This document shows, piece by piece, positions 1 through 9,744 of a DNA stretch of 34,742 bases; the stretch's first letter is position 1, and each line of letters begins with the position of its first letter. The stretch is taken from contig JAISIF010000177.1 of the NCBI GenBank assembly GCA_031262165.1, positions 1-34,742 on the forward strand. The letters run 5' to 3'. Under the pieces are notes generated by a model. It did not search any database and was not told the DNA's origin. It saw only the letters and a program-made list of their open reading frames with translations. This stretch comes from Myxococcales bacterium. GTDB taxonomy: Bacteria > Myxococcota > Myxococcia > Myxococcales > UBA5297. Position numbers and translations under genes: made by a program.

Positions 1-114
1 AAGCGCAAGCTCCTGGAGCGCCAGAAAGAGGGCAAGAAGCGCATGAAGCAGGTCGGCGCCATCGAGATCCCGCAGGAGGCCTTCCTCGCGGTGCTCAAGG
101 CGGACGAGAGCTGA
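1..114 (+). CDS. lepA: Elongation factor 4 (LepA), C-terminal end only
   Basis: The window opens inside this gene; only the last 37 codons and the TGA stop (112-114) are present. The visible tail contains [17 protein letters not shown] followed by [13 protein letters not shown], which matches the conserved C-terminal domain of LepA/EF4, the ribosome-associated translational GTPase that back-translocates or remodels stalled ribosomes. The GTPase domains lie outside the window. The next gene is lepB, 10 nt downstream on the same strand, which is the classical lepA-lepB order and implies one operon. Identification rests on the tail alone but the motif is very characteristic. Confidence 0.9.
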   Translation, partial: KRKLLERQKEGKKRMKQVGAIEIPQEAFLAVLKADES

Positions 115-124
115 GGAGCGCGTG

Positions 125-1183
125 ATGTCATCCGACGAAAAAGACACGAAAGACGTCAAAGACGCGAGATCTGCCCCAACCACTCGATCGATCAAAGTGG
201 CTCGTCGAGAAGCGCGCCGCTACCTCAAGGATGTCGACGTCCTCGTGAAACGACACCATGGACGCCTGTCCAAGACAGCGCTCGACGATCTGGAGGCGGC
301 ACGCCTCGCCCTGCTCACGGCTCTCAACGATGGAAGTCAGAGCGCATCGTCCGTGGCCATCGACGAGGCCACACTCGCGCTCGAAAAGAGGGTGGAGAAA
401 TATCTGAGCTTTGCACGCCGCAGCGTGGCCGCCGACTACCTCGTCTCGATCTTTCAGGCGCTCGCCATCGCGCTCGTGCTGCGCTTCTTCATCGTCGAGC
501 CCTACAAGATCCCCTCAGGATCGATGATCCCGACCCTGCTCATCGGCGACCACATCTTCGTGAACAAGCTCTCCTACGGCATTCGCCTGCCCGCCATCGA
601 CACGCTCGTGGCGCACTGGGGCGGCTATGAGCGCGGCGAGGTCATCGTCTTCGTCAATCCGCTCGACGATCATCTGCCGCTCCTCCAGCGCCGTGACTAC
701 GTGAAGCGCATCGTGGGCCTGCCTGGTGACACGGTCGAGGTCAGGGGCGAGGTCCTCTACGTCAATGGCCAACCGCAGCCTCGTGAGCTCGTCCAAGCGA
801 ACTTCATCTATTTCGACCGGTTCGGTGACGACGGCCCCTGGAGCCAGCAGCGTGCCGAGCTTTGGCGCGAGACGATTCAGACGGGCGTGAAGAAGAGCGA
901 TGATGCGGTGGACGTCGATCTGACGATGACGCACGAGCTCCTGCGCGATCCACATCGCCCACACGCCCTGCTCGAAGGCCCGTTCAAAGTCCCTGAAGGA
1001 CACCTCTTCATGATGGGCGACAACCGCGACAACTCCCAGGACAGTCGAGCGGGCAGCTGGTTCGTTCCCTTCGACCACGTGAAAGGCCGCGCCTTCGTCA
1101 TCTGGCTTTCGTGGGGAGTCCCCGGCAGCTGGCCATGGGGCGAGGTGGGCATCCGCTTCAATCGGTTCTTCAAGGGGGTTTGA
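125..1183 (+). CDS. lepB: Signal peptidase I
   Basis: Membrane-bound serine protease that removes signal peptides from proteins exported by Sec (and Tat). Counting from the GTG at 122, a hydrophobic segment lies at about residues 105-125. It is followed by the catalytic serine motif PSGSMIPTL (Ser134), the catalytic lysine in RRDYVKRIVGLPGD (Lys195) and the conserved GDNRDNSQDSR box near the C terminus. This is the Ser/Lys dyad of family S26. The protein has a highly charged cytoplasmic N-terminal extension of about 100 residues before the single membrane segment, longer than in many homologues. An AGGAG at 114-118 lies 6 nt before ATG 125 and only 3 nt before GTG 122, so 125 is preferred. 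The gene follows lepA directly and is closed by a strong terminator. secA, which feeds its substrates, lies 10 kb away. Confidence 0.95.
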   Translation: MSSDEKDTKDVKDARSAPTTRSIKVARREARRYLKDVDVLVKRHHGRLSKTALDDLEAARLALLTALNDGSQSASSVAIDEATLALEKRVEKYLSFARRSVAADYLVSIFQALAIALVLRFFIVEPYKIPSGSMIPTLLIGDHIFVNKLSYGIRLPAIDTLVAHWGGYERGEVIVFVNPLDDHLPLLQRRDYVKRIVGLPGDTVEVRGEVLYVNGQPQPRELVQANFIYFDRFGDDGPWSQQRAELWRETIQTGVKKSDDAVDVDLTMTHELLRDPHRPHALLEGPFKVPEGHLFMMGDNRDNSQDSRAGSWFVPFDHVKGRAFVIWLSWGVPGSWPWGEVGIRFNRFFKGV

Positions 1184-1253
1184 TTGAGATTTCTAAGCAA
1201 CGCCGATCGAGAGATCTGGAAATGAAAGACGTTGAAGATTGATGGAATTGCTG

Positions 1254-1279
1254 GGGCGCGTTCATCGCGCCCTCTTTTG
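1254..1279 (+). terminator. Rho-independent terminator after lepB
   Basis: A perfect 7-bp stem (GGGCGCG at 1254-1260, CGCGCCC at 1266-1272) with a TTCAT loop is followed by TCTTTTGTT. It sits 70 nt after the lepB stop and just before the convergent stop of the EndoQ-UvrD gene, so it should end the lepA-lepB transcript. Confidence 0.85.
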
Positions 1280-1295
1280 TTCGTGAAGCATCGAT

Positions 1296-4200
1296 TCAAA
1301 ACAATTTGAGCTGCTTGGGCCGTCGCTTCCTGGGAAGGAATTCTGACTGCTGACGCTCGATGAGTGTGGCGCGAATCGGGGCCACGAAAGGCGAGGGGGC
1401 GAGCGTGCGCTCTACGCCCCACAGGGTGCGCTGGCGGGTGTGCGTCAGGATGAGCTCGTCGCGCGCGCGGGTCATGCCCACGAAGAAGAGTCGCCGCTCC
1501 TCTGCGAGCGCATCCATGTCCAGCGGCTCGAAGCGCGGGTTGAGCGGCAAGAGCCCATCGTCGCAGCCAGCCAGAAACACGACCGGGAACTCCAGGCCCT
1601 TGGAGGCGTGCAGGGTGAGCAGCCAGATGCGCTCTGCCCTTGGATCGAGCGCGTCGATCTCCAATCCTTCATCCAAAGCACTCAGAAATTCGGCGAGTTT
1701 TTGCGAACGCGCGGCGATCGGCGTGAGCAGATCGAGCGCAGATGAGAGCTCGACAGATCGATCGTCGTCGGCCTTGTCCAAGAGGCCGCGCACGACCTTC
1801 ACGAGCAGATCGCGGACAGGCTGATCGATCGGAGTATCCTCCAGCGAAGCGTTCAGCTGCCGCAGCCCGTTGCGCACCTCGCGGACACCTCGTCGCGCTG
1901 TCAGCCGATCATGCCCCGACTTTTGGAAGGGCAGGGAGCGCCGTGCGAGCGCCTCCATGATCGCCGAGGCTTGCGCGTCTGTTCGATAGAGGATCGCAAA
2001 GTCGGAAAATCCAAGCTCGCGGCTCTCGGCATGACCGAGCGCTGGCCTCTCGTCGAACGAGCGGTGCGAGATGCCGCCCACGCGCGCCTCGATGCTCTGT
2101 GCAATCCATTCGGCCTCGGCCCGTGCATTCTGCGCTTCGAACAAGGAGATCTGCGCGATCCCCTCGGCTCTCGTCGCGATGAGCTCTCGGTTTGGCGCAA
2201 GCGTCTGGGGCGCGATCGCGTCGAGCGCGGCTGTCACGATGGCCGGGGACGATCGGTAATTGCGCGTCAGGGTGACCTGCTGGGCGCCCGGATGGTCCTG
2301 GGTGAATTGCATGAAGAACGTCACGGACGCGCCGCGGAACCCATAGATGGCCTGGTCTGGGTCACCGATGGCACAGAGGTTGGCGCTGCCTGGCGCGAGA
2401 AATTGGACGAGGCGGTATTGGCGCGCGTCGATGTCCTGATACTCGTCGATGCAGATGTGCTCGAAGCGCTCGCGCCACTTGGCCGTAAGCGCGGGATTGG
2501 CTTCGAGCAGTTGCACGGGAAGGTCGATGAGCGCGTCGAAGTCCACCTGGCCACGGTCGATGAGCGCAGCGCGCAGGCGCCTTGCCATGTCGCTGTCTGG
2601 TTCGCGTCGGATCGACTCGCTGAGCTTTTCGGCCTCGCTCGGTGTCACTTGGAAGAGATCGGCGATGAGTGCTCGTCGACCACCTTCGCCTTCCTCTTCG
2701 ATGACGGTGAACTCGCGCGGCAGACCAATCAGCGCTGACTCCTCGCGCAAAAAGTCGAGGCCAAATCCGTGGAAGGTGGTGACGTGGAGGCGATCGGCCT
2801 GGCCAGGCAACAGGCTGCCGAGGCGCTCGCGCAGCTCACCTGCTGCCTTGCGCGTGAACGTGATGGCCAGACAGCGCGCTGGGTCCACACCCTCGATCGC
2901 GACGAGGTGGGCGAGCCTGTGGGTGAGCGTCCGCGTCTTGCCAGTGCCAGGTCCGGCGAGGATGAGGAGCGGGCCGCTGGCAATGGCGGCTGCGCGGCGT
3001 TGATCGGGGTCGAGCGCTTCGAGAAAGGGGCTGACAGGTTCGGGGGCTGAAGCCACGTCTGCGACGCGATCTTCTGACGCATCGGGCGGAGAGAAGGGTC
3101 CATCCCCACACGTCGTTTCTGTCGTGTTCGCGACCGTCTGACACGAGATACGCGGCTCTGGCGTCGGCGTTGCCGGTCGTGGCTTTGGCGCCTCGGGCAG
3201 CGCGAACAAAAGCGGCGACTTGCCTCGGCCATCGAGCTCATGCGGTTCGAAGAGTCGGATGACGCCGAATTCGCCGTCGTAGCCCGCCTGTCGGTGGACC
3301 TTGCCCGTGCGCAGCCGCGTGATGGCTTCGGCCAGAAGCGTCGAGCCCTTCTGTCGGATCTCTTCGATCGGCAGGTCGCGCAGGATGAGGAGCTCTGGGC
3401 CGAGCCGATCGGTGATCTGCTCGATCGACCGGCGCACGCGCTGGCTCTGAGTGCCGACCCGTTCGAGCTCGGCGACGATTTCTGGCAGCGGAATGAGGCT
3501 CTCGAAGTTGGCCGCGCCTGGCAGCCGAAAGCCCTCTGGTCGTGTGGCGAGATCCTCGACACGGCTCTGCACGCCGACCGTGATGAGCCCGCCGCACGAA
3601 GGGCAGCGACCGCCGTGGGAGCGCGTCTCGTCGGGCGTCAGGCACAGGCCACAATTGCGGTGGCCGTCGAGATGATATTTGCCCTCCTCGGGGAAGAATT
3701 CGAGCGTGCCGCCAAAGCCCTCACCCGTCGCGAGTGCCTGGCGCACGGACGCGTAGTCGAGCTCGCAGTCGAAGCGGTTGGCCTCGCGACCGAGCATGGC
3801 CGGTGAGTGCGCGTCCGAGTTGCTGACCAAGCGGTAGCGATCGAGCGAGGGCACACGCCAGTTCATCGCTGGATCGCTGGAGAGCCCTGTCTCGACCGCG
3901 AAGATGTGGCTGGCCAGATCGGCGTAGCAGTCGGCGATGCTGTCGAAGCCTGACTTGGAACCGAGCGCCGAGAACCACGGCGTCCAGATGTGCGCTGGGA
4001 TGAGGAAGAGGCCGGGCCCGCTCTCGAGCGCCATCTCGAGCAGATCGCGCGAGTCGAGTCCGAGGATGGGGCGGCCATCGGACGCTAGGTTGCCGATGCG
4101 ACCGAGCGCGCGGCGCAGGGCACCTGCCTGCTCGAAGTTTGGTGCGTAGAGCACGTGGTGGACTTTTCGGGTCTTTTCGTCGCGCTTGTAGATGGTCGAG

Positions 4201-4484
4201 ATCTCGACCGAGAGGATGAAGCGCAGCGGCGCGCTGGCACAGCTTGCTGGGACCTGGGCGCGGACTGCGCGATCGAGATCTTCGCGCAGTCGGAAGAGGC
4301 CGTCCTCGGCAGGCACGAGCTTCTCGCGCATCTCCTCGAACCAGAGAGGGTGTGTGAAGTCGCCGGTGGCGATGAGCGTCAGGCCCTTGCGCAGGCCAAA
4401 GAGCGCAAGATGTTCGAGATCGCAGTCGCGGCTGGTCGCACGAGAAAATTTCGAGTGGATGTGTAGGTCGGCAAGAAAGCGCAT
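1296..4484 (-). CDS. Endonuclease Q-like PHP nuclease fused to UvrD/Rep helicase
   Basis: A 1062-residue two-enzyme fusion. Residues 1-310 carry a PHP fold of the EndoQ/TIGR00375 family: DLHIHS (H8, H10), TGDF (D42), VEISTIYK (E94), KVHH (H110), PAHIWTPW (H165) and SNSDAH (D224, H226), followed by a four-cysteine zinc finger (C278, C281, C294, C297). EndoQ nicks DNA 5' of deaminated bases. Residues of about 480-1062 are a superfamily 1A helicase: Walker A GPGTGKT (511-517), AITFTRKAAGELRERL, Walker B DEYQD, LTRNYRSS, LHASKGLEFPVVF and FFVGMTRARDEL. The last five residues, QLKLF, match the bacterial beta-clamp binding motif. The start is taken at ATG 4484, just before the PHP HxH; an open frame upstream to 4562 is not family-like. 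No strong ribosome site is visible. The likely role is repair of deaminated DNA with unwinding of the nicked strand; the function of the fusion is inferred. Confidence 0.9.
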   Translation of the reverse strand: MRFLADLHIHSKFSRATSRDCDLEHLALFGLRKGLTLIATGDFTHPLWFEEMREKLVPAEDGLFRLREDLDRAVRAQVPASCASAPLRFILSVEISTIYKRDEKTRKVHHVLYAPNFEQAGALRRALGRIGNLASDGRPILGLDSRDLLEMALESGPGLFLIPAHIWTPWFSALGSKSGFDSIADCYADLASHIFAVETGLSSDPAMNWRVPSLDRYRLVSNSDAHSPAMLGREANRFDCELDYASVRQALATGEGFGGTLEFFPEEGKYHLDGHRNCGLCLTPDETRSHGGRCPSCGGLITVGVQSRVEDLATRPEGFRLPGAANFESLIPLPEIVAELERVGTQSQRVRRSIEQITDRLGPELLILRDLPIEEIRQKGSTLLAEAITRLRTGKVHRQAGYDGEFGVIRLFEPHELDGRGKSPLLFALPEAPKPRPATPTPEPRISCQTVANTTETTCGDGPFSPPDASEDRVADVASAPEPVSPFLEALDPDQRRAAAIASGPLLILAGPGTGKTRTLTHRLAHLVAIEGVDPARCLAITFTRKAAGELRERLGSLLPGQADRLHVTTFHGFGLDFLREESALIGLPREFTVIEEEGEGGRRALIADLFQVTPSEAEKLSESIRREPDSDMARRLRAALIDRGQVDFDALIDLPVQLLEANPALTAKWRERFEHICIDEYQDIDARQYRLVQFLAPGSANLCAIGDPDQAIYGFRGASVTFFMQFTQDHPGAQQVTLTRNYRSSPAIVTAALDAIAPQTLAPNRELIATRAEGIAQISLFEAQNARAEAEWIAQSIEARVGGISHRSFDERPALGHAESRELGFSDFAILYRTDAQASAIMEALARRSLPFQKSGHDRLTARRGVREVRNGLRQLNASLEDTPIDQPVRDLLVKVVRGLLDKADDDRSVELSSALDLLTPIAARSQKLAEFLSALDEGLEIDALDPRAERIWLLTLHASKGLEFPVVFLAGCDDGLLPLNPRFEPLDMDALAEERRLFFVGMTRARDELILTHTRQRTLWGVERTLAPSPFVAPIRATLIERQQSEFLPRKRRPKQLKLF

Positions 4485-4618
4485 GGCGAGAGTCGTTTGG
4501 GTTGAGGGCAGGAAGGAGTGAAGGCGGATCGAACTCTTTGGATCTCGAAATCCGACTCGCATTGGAGAGCTCGACGCCCATCGTGCGTGTGTCGTTCAAT
4601 GAGCGACAGGCCGTAGCA

Positions 4619-4636
4619 CGCTCGCCCCTGCGAGCG
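4619..4636. other. Stem-loop between the M48 remnant and the EndoQ-UvrD gene
   Basis: A 7-bp perfect stem (CGCTCGC/GCGAGCG) with a CCCT loop lies 35 nt beyond the stop of the M48 remnant (read on the minus strand). No T-run follows on either side, so it is not a canonical terminator; it could be a transcript 3' end structure. Confidence 0.3.
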
Positions 4637-4670
4637 AGTCGCGAAGACCTCAGGGTCGAGGCTTTCAGCT

Positions 4671-5915
4671 TCAGACGAGCTGAGTGCCGATCTTGCGGAG
4701 CCTTCGGAACATCAGGGCCGTGCCTGAGCCATTCAGAAAGACGAAGGTGTTGGCGCTCTCGATGGCGGTCGCGAGGGCATCCGCGAGCTCTTGAGCAAGC
4801 GCGGCGTTCGTTACCCTGGGGAACCAGGTCCACTTGCGCACGACGCCCACGACATAGACCGGGGCTCGATCGGCGAGGTGCAGGAGCTTCTTGCGCGCGA
4901 TCCAGGCGTGTTTGACGTGCGGGTGGGCGCTGAGGACGACGCCGAGCTGCCTCTGGAGCTCGGGCGAGATCTCGGCGGGTGCGAGCTCGTCCGTTGCCCT
5001 GACCTCGGCGCGTTCGGCCTGCGCGGATGCCATCTCGTTCTCGAGCGCCGAGGCACGATCGATCCAGGGCGCTGCCGCTTCGACGTGGCCCTCTCCGATG
5101 GGGAAGCTGGCGATGATCGGGGCAATGGCGATGGCACTGTCCGCGTCGAGCGCCATGACGTGGTCGAGATACTCGAGACCTCGGGCGTCGTGTTGGGACA
5201 GGAGCAGGCGGCCTGCCTGAAACTGAGCGAGCGCGTGGTCTGGTTGGCGCGCCGCTATCTCGATGGCGAGTGGGAGCGCTGCCTCTGCGCCACGCAGCCG
5301 TTCGACGATCTGGGCCTGCGCACAGGCCTCTTCCGCGTCGAGAGGCTCTTTCTCGGCCTTGGCGTCGAGCTCGGCCAGGCGGGCCATGGCCACCTGCCCC
5401 TCCGCGTAATGTTTCGACCACGGTTCTGCCAGGGCCTCTCGCCACTGTGCCTCCAGCTCGGTTTGGACGCGCGGCAGGCAATCGCCGAGGAAGACGGCAG
5501 CAGCGCTCTCGGTCGGCGGCGCCGGGATGCGAGGGGACTGGCCCAGAGCGCTCAGGCGTTCGGCGAGCTCCGGATGGGTGTTGCCCGCGACGGCGTGACG
5601 CTCGAGCGCCTGCGCCATCACGCCACTCGCCTCGTCGGCGGTGTAGGCCGCGCGCAGCACCTCAGCCCTGAGTGAGAGGTGGATGTCGGGCGGCGAGGGT
5701 TTAATCGAGCTCATTTGGAAGAGTCTCGACCCAAAGCGCGCTTCGTCCGCCCAGCTCACGAGCTCTGATGCGATGAGCGCGTCTGCTGCGGTGCGCGCGT
5801 CCGTCGCCTCGGCGCTGAATCGGTCCGCTTCGAACTCCTGTTGGCGCGACAGCGCGAAGCTGCGGGCAGAGTCCATGAGTGGTGAAGTTCCTTGGTATTC
5901 GGCGGGCAAGGGCAC
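4671..5915 (-). pseudogene. M48-family metallopeptidase remnant lacking the HExxH half
   Basis: The open frame encodes up to 414 residues. Near its N terminus is SRQQEFEADRFSAE, the conserved block of M48 (HtpX/BepA-like) zinc peptidases that supplies the third, glutamate, zinc ligand. About 85 residues later comes HPELAERLSALG, also typical of M48. The membrane segments and the HExxH motif that normally precede this block are absent: the frame begins only some 14-30 residues before it, and directly upstream sits an inverted-repeat element (5929-6009). The remaining part is TPR-like and alanine/glutamate rich, and ends with a conserved-looking basic/hydrophobic tail. Possible starts are GTG 5915 or ATG 5876 (an AAGGA lies upstream of the latter). 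The simplest reading is a 5' truncation at the repeat. The downstream frame remains intact for 400 codons, so the loss may be recent, or a shortened non-catalytic protein may still be made. Confidence 0.6.
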
Positions 5916-5928
5916 CTATCGACGACGG

Positions 5929-6009
5929 GTAGGGGCTGTCCCCCGTGACCGCCCGTCGTGCACGATCGTTCTCCCCGTCGCCAGGACGGCCACAGGGGGC
6001 CGCGCCTAC
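5929..6009. repeat. Inverted-repeat element with GTAGGGGC-type arms
   Basis: The left arm (5929-5954, beginning GTAGGGGCTGTCCCCCGTG) and right arm (5984-6009) are imperfect inverted copies of about 26 bp, separated by roughly 29 bp. The layout resembles the element at 27036-27159, whose arms also begin TAGGGGCG. It lies exactly where the M48 reading frame loses its 5' half. Confidence 0.6.
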
Positions 6010-6036
6010 GGCAAAAGCCGACGCCGATGGGATGCC

Positions 6037-7542
6037 TCACGCCCTGGCCTTGTCGATGCGCACGGCCTTGATCTGATCGATGGCCTCGAGGATCGCGCGC
6101 TGCAGGTGCTGCTTTTCCTCGTCGTTGGGCGGCTTGGAGAGCGACAGTTCGATGCCCTTGATCGGGTGGATGCGGAGCGCGCCGAGCAGGCCCTGCGGGA
6201 GCAGCGCGCGGACGCGGCGTTCGAGCTCCGAGGTCAGGGCGTCTGTCTGCGGCGTGCAGCCGCACGGCGTGCCCATCAAGAGTGCGCTCAGGTGCAGGCG
6301 CAATTGGAGCGCCGCGAAGCCCTCGTTCTGGAGCAGGTCGTGGGCGCGTTCCAACCAGCTCCACGCCTCGACACCACGGTCGTGGTGCTGGAGGAACAGG
6401 CCATAGGCTGCGCACGTGTTGCCCAGGTGCCGCGGGTCCTTCTGCTTTTCGGCCAGGGCACAGGCCTTCTGGAGGAGCGCGTCGGCCTGCTCCAAGTCGG
6501 CCTGCGAGGCGAAGAACATGGCGATCTCGCACAGCAGGGGCAGGGCAAGCGCGCTGTCGTCGCCGATCGATTCCCCGTCGATGAGGCGCTCGGCAATGGC
6601 CCGGAAATCGGCGCGCGCGGCGTCGAGTGAGCCCTGCGCGGCCTTGAACCGAGCCTGGCGCATCTGGACGGTGAGCAGCTGCGGGATGGCGTGCCGCTGT
6701 CCGTAGTGGCGCGCGAGCCAGTCGAGCGTCTCGCCGATGCGCGCCTCGTCCTTGAGGTGCGCGGCCACGCCATGCTGCAACTCGACGATGGCACAGAGCG
6801 CTTCGAGGAACGGTGTGATCCCTTTCTTGGTGACGTCGGGCGAGTCGAACTCCTCCAGGCGCTCGCGCAGCTCCTGGAGCGCAAGGAAGGCGGCTTCGGG
6901 CGGCGCGTTCTGCGCCATCTGCAGCAGGCTCTGGAGGAGGAGCTGTTGCTGCTCGCGCGAGAGCAGATCGAAGTGCTCGAACATGGGGCGCTCGTCTCCG
7001 TAGCGCGCGGCCAGGACCAGGGCGCGCAGCGACAGCGATGGCGCGAGCAGCTCATCCCTTGCGTGCCACAGGCTGCCAGCAATGAGCTCTACGAGCGGCT
7101 CGGCGGCCTCGGCGTCGCCGCGCTGCAGGAGGAGCTCGGCCAGCGCGAACTGCCCGTGCGCGAGCCCCACGCTCTCCTCGCCATAGAAGGCGCGACGGCC
7201 ATCGATGTTCTGCTCGAAGACGGCGCGCGCCTCGTCGAAACGGCCCATCTTCAGGAGCAGATCGCCACGCGCCTTCTGAAAGTCGAGCTGGGCGCGGCGG
7301 CTCGGATCGTCCGTGGCGGCGATGCTCGCAGCGTGGGTGACGGCATCGAGCGCGGCGTCCAATTCTCCCAGAAAGACGAAGATATGGGCCTGATCGAAGA
7401 GCGCGCGGGCCTGCTGGGGACTGCCAGCGCCATGTTCTCGGACAGCGGCGGCGATCGCCTCTGCCGCTATCTTGAGCGCCTCTTCGGGGTGGCCCACCTT
7501 CAGGGCCTCGATGCTTCGTTCCAGGGTCGTATTCGCGGTCAA
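6037..7542 (-). CDS. TPR-repeat protein
   Basis: About 501 residues, almost entirely alpha-helical tetratricopeptide-like repeats (for example LERSIEALKVGHPEEALKIA, ARALFDQAHIFVFLGELDAA and FDEARAVFEQNIDG). There is no signal peptide or membrane segment, so it is probably a cytoplasmic scaffold for protein-protein contacts. A CGCT motif (MGTPCGCTP) lies near the C terminus. The start is taken as TTG at 7540-7542 because a GAGGAAG ribosome site lies just upstream and the first TPR begins at once. The open frame extends to 7686, but that part is basic, low-complexity and contains a repeat shared with 26990-27020. The gene lies 160 bp downstream of mreB on the same strand and may be co-transcribed with it. 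I do not recognise a specific function. Confidence 0.75.
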   Translation of the reverse strand: MTANTTLERSIEALKVGHPEEALKIAAEAIAAAVREHGAGSPQQARALFDQAHIFVFLGELDAALDAVTHAASIAATDDPSRRAQLDFQKARGDLLLKMGRFDEARAVFEQNIDGRRAFYGEESVGLAHGQFALAELLLQRGDAEAAEPLVELIAGSLWHARDELLAPSLSLRALVLAARYGDERPMFEHFDLLSREQQQLLLQSLLQMAQNAPPEAAFLALQELRERLEEFDSPDVTKKGITPFLEALCAIVELQHGVAAHLKDEARIGETLDWLARHYGQRHAIPQLLTVQMRQARFKAAQGSLDAARADFRAIAERLIDGESIGDDSALALPLLCEIAMFFASQADLEQADALLQKACALAEKQKDPRHLGNTCAAYGLFLQHHDRGVEAWSWLERAHDLLQNEGFAALQLRLHLSALLMGTPCGCTPQTDALTSELERRVRALLPQGLLGALRIHPIKGIELSLSKPPNDEEKQHLQRAILEAIDQIKAVRIDKARA

Positions 7543-7702
7543 AGGGCTTCCTCTTCGTTCTGGATCGATGTGTTTTCGGTCAGGGCGTTGGCGTCCACTG
7601 CCTCGACACATCCCTCGTCGACATCCGAAAAATGAGAACTCGATTGCCCTGGGTGCGAGCCATCGAACAGGTCCGTTCACAGTCACAGGATCCCAACCAG
7701 GC

Positions 7703-8761
<1,059 letters not shown>

Positions 8762-8858
8762 TCAGTCAGGCAGAGGGGCGCGCGGAGCTTCTCCAGGCCG
8801 ATCGAGTCGATGCGGATGCGTCGAAGGACATCGAAGGGTCGATGGCGCGAGTCAGAAA

Positions 8859-8889
8859 AAAATCGCTCGATGCAAGCGCGAGCGATTTT
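8859..8889 (-). terminator. Terminator after the GT2 gene (possibly bidirectional)
   Basis: A perfect 11-bp stem (AAAATCGCTCG at 8859-8869, CGAGCGATTTT at 8879-8889) with a 9-nt loop. Read on the minus strand it is followed by a run of T, about 50 nt after the glycosyltransferase stop. On the plus strand it is followed by CTCTTCTTC, which is less convincing. It separates the glycosyltransferase transcript from mreB. Confidence 0.85.
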
Positions 8890-8937
8890 CTCTTCTTCGA
8901 CGTCGATGATTCGAGGGTGATTCGAGGCGAATGGCGC

Positions 8938-9744
8938 TCAACGCTCGCAGCCCCTCTTTGATTTCAGGGCGTATTTCACGATGGCGTAAACGGCTCGGGC
9001 GCCGTCCTTCCATCCGATCTTCTTGCCCTCGACATAGGTACGGCCTCGGTAGCTGATGGGCACCTCGTAGATGCGGCAGCCCTTGCGCGCCAGCTTGGCA
9101 GTCATCTCGGGCTCGATGCCGAAGCGATCCTCCTCCAGCTCGATCGATTTGATGCACTCGGCGCGGAACAGCTTGTAGCAGGTCTCCATGTCCGTGAGGT
9201 TCAGGTCGGTGAAGGCGTTGGAGAGCGTGGTGAGCACCTGGTTCCCGAGCGAGTGCCAGAAGTAGAGGACGCGGCGCGGCGTGCCCGCGAAGCGGCTACC
9301 ATAGACCGCGTCGGCGTCTCCTGAGAGGACGGGCGCCATGAGCTTGAAGTAGTCGTTCGGGTCGTATTCGAGGTCGGCGTCCTGGACGACGATCATCTCG
9401 CCGGTTGCCTCCTCGAAACCGCGCCTGAGGGCCGCGCCCTTGCCCCGGTTGGTCGGCTGAAACAGGACGACGAGCGCGTTGTCGTTTCGAGGCTGGGCAC
9501 CATCGAGCACCGCGAGCCCCTCGCTGTCGAGCTTGGCCAAGAAGTCCCGCGAACCATCCGTGGAGCCGTCATCGATCAGGAGGATTTCCTTGGGATAATC
9601 CACGGCCACCACGCGGCGCAGGAGTCCGGCCAGGGTGGCCATTTCATTGAAGACCGGGATGACGACGGAGAGCTTGGGACAGGGCTTTTCCACGGGCGGG
9701 CAACTCCAATCGGGAGGATGTTGGTCGGTGTCGGCGGGAGCCAA
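8938..9744 (-). CDS. GT2 family glycosyltransferase (dolichol-phosphate mannosyltransferase-like)
   Basis: Family 2 GT-A glycosyltransferase of the DPM1/polyprenol-phosphate sugar synthase type, expected to load a sugar from a nucleotide donor onto polyprenyl phosphate at the inner face of the membrane. Visible motifs in order: KLSVVIPVFNE (nucleotide-binding strand), LLIDDGSTDGS, NRGKGAALRRGF, the metal-binding VVQDADLEYDP (DxD-like), YGSRFAG, and the acceptor region YKLFRAECIKSIELEEDRFGIEPE with a C-terminal PISYRGRTYVEGKKIGWKDG. There is no C-terminal membrane anchor, so it is a soluble or peripheral form of 250-268 residues. The 9744 start would be a TTG; a GTG at 9693, with GGAG 10 nt before it, gives a product starting 7 residues before the fold and is equally plausible. 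The acceptor and sugar are unknown. Confidence 0.9.
   Translation of the reverse strand: MAPADTDQHPPDWSCPPVEKPCPKLSVVIPVFNEMATLAGLLRRVVAVDYPKEILLIDDGSTDGSRDFLAKLDSEGLAVLDGAQPRNDNALVVLFQPTNRGKGAALRRGFEEATGEMIVVQDADLEYDPNDYFKLMAPVLSGDADAVYGSRFAGTPRRVLYFWHSLGNQVLTTLSNAFTDLNLTDMETCYKLFRAECIKSIELEEDRFGIEPEMTAKLARKGCRIYEVPISYRGRTYVEGKKIGWKDGARAVYAIVKYALKSKRGCER

Noticed and set aside
3721-5481. 586-codon minus-strand frame spanning the EndoQ-UvrD start and the M48 remnant
   Set aside because: It overlaps two better-supported frames; the translation is Arg/Pro/Ser-rich and without family resemblance.
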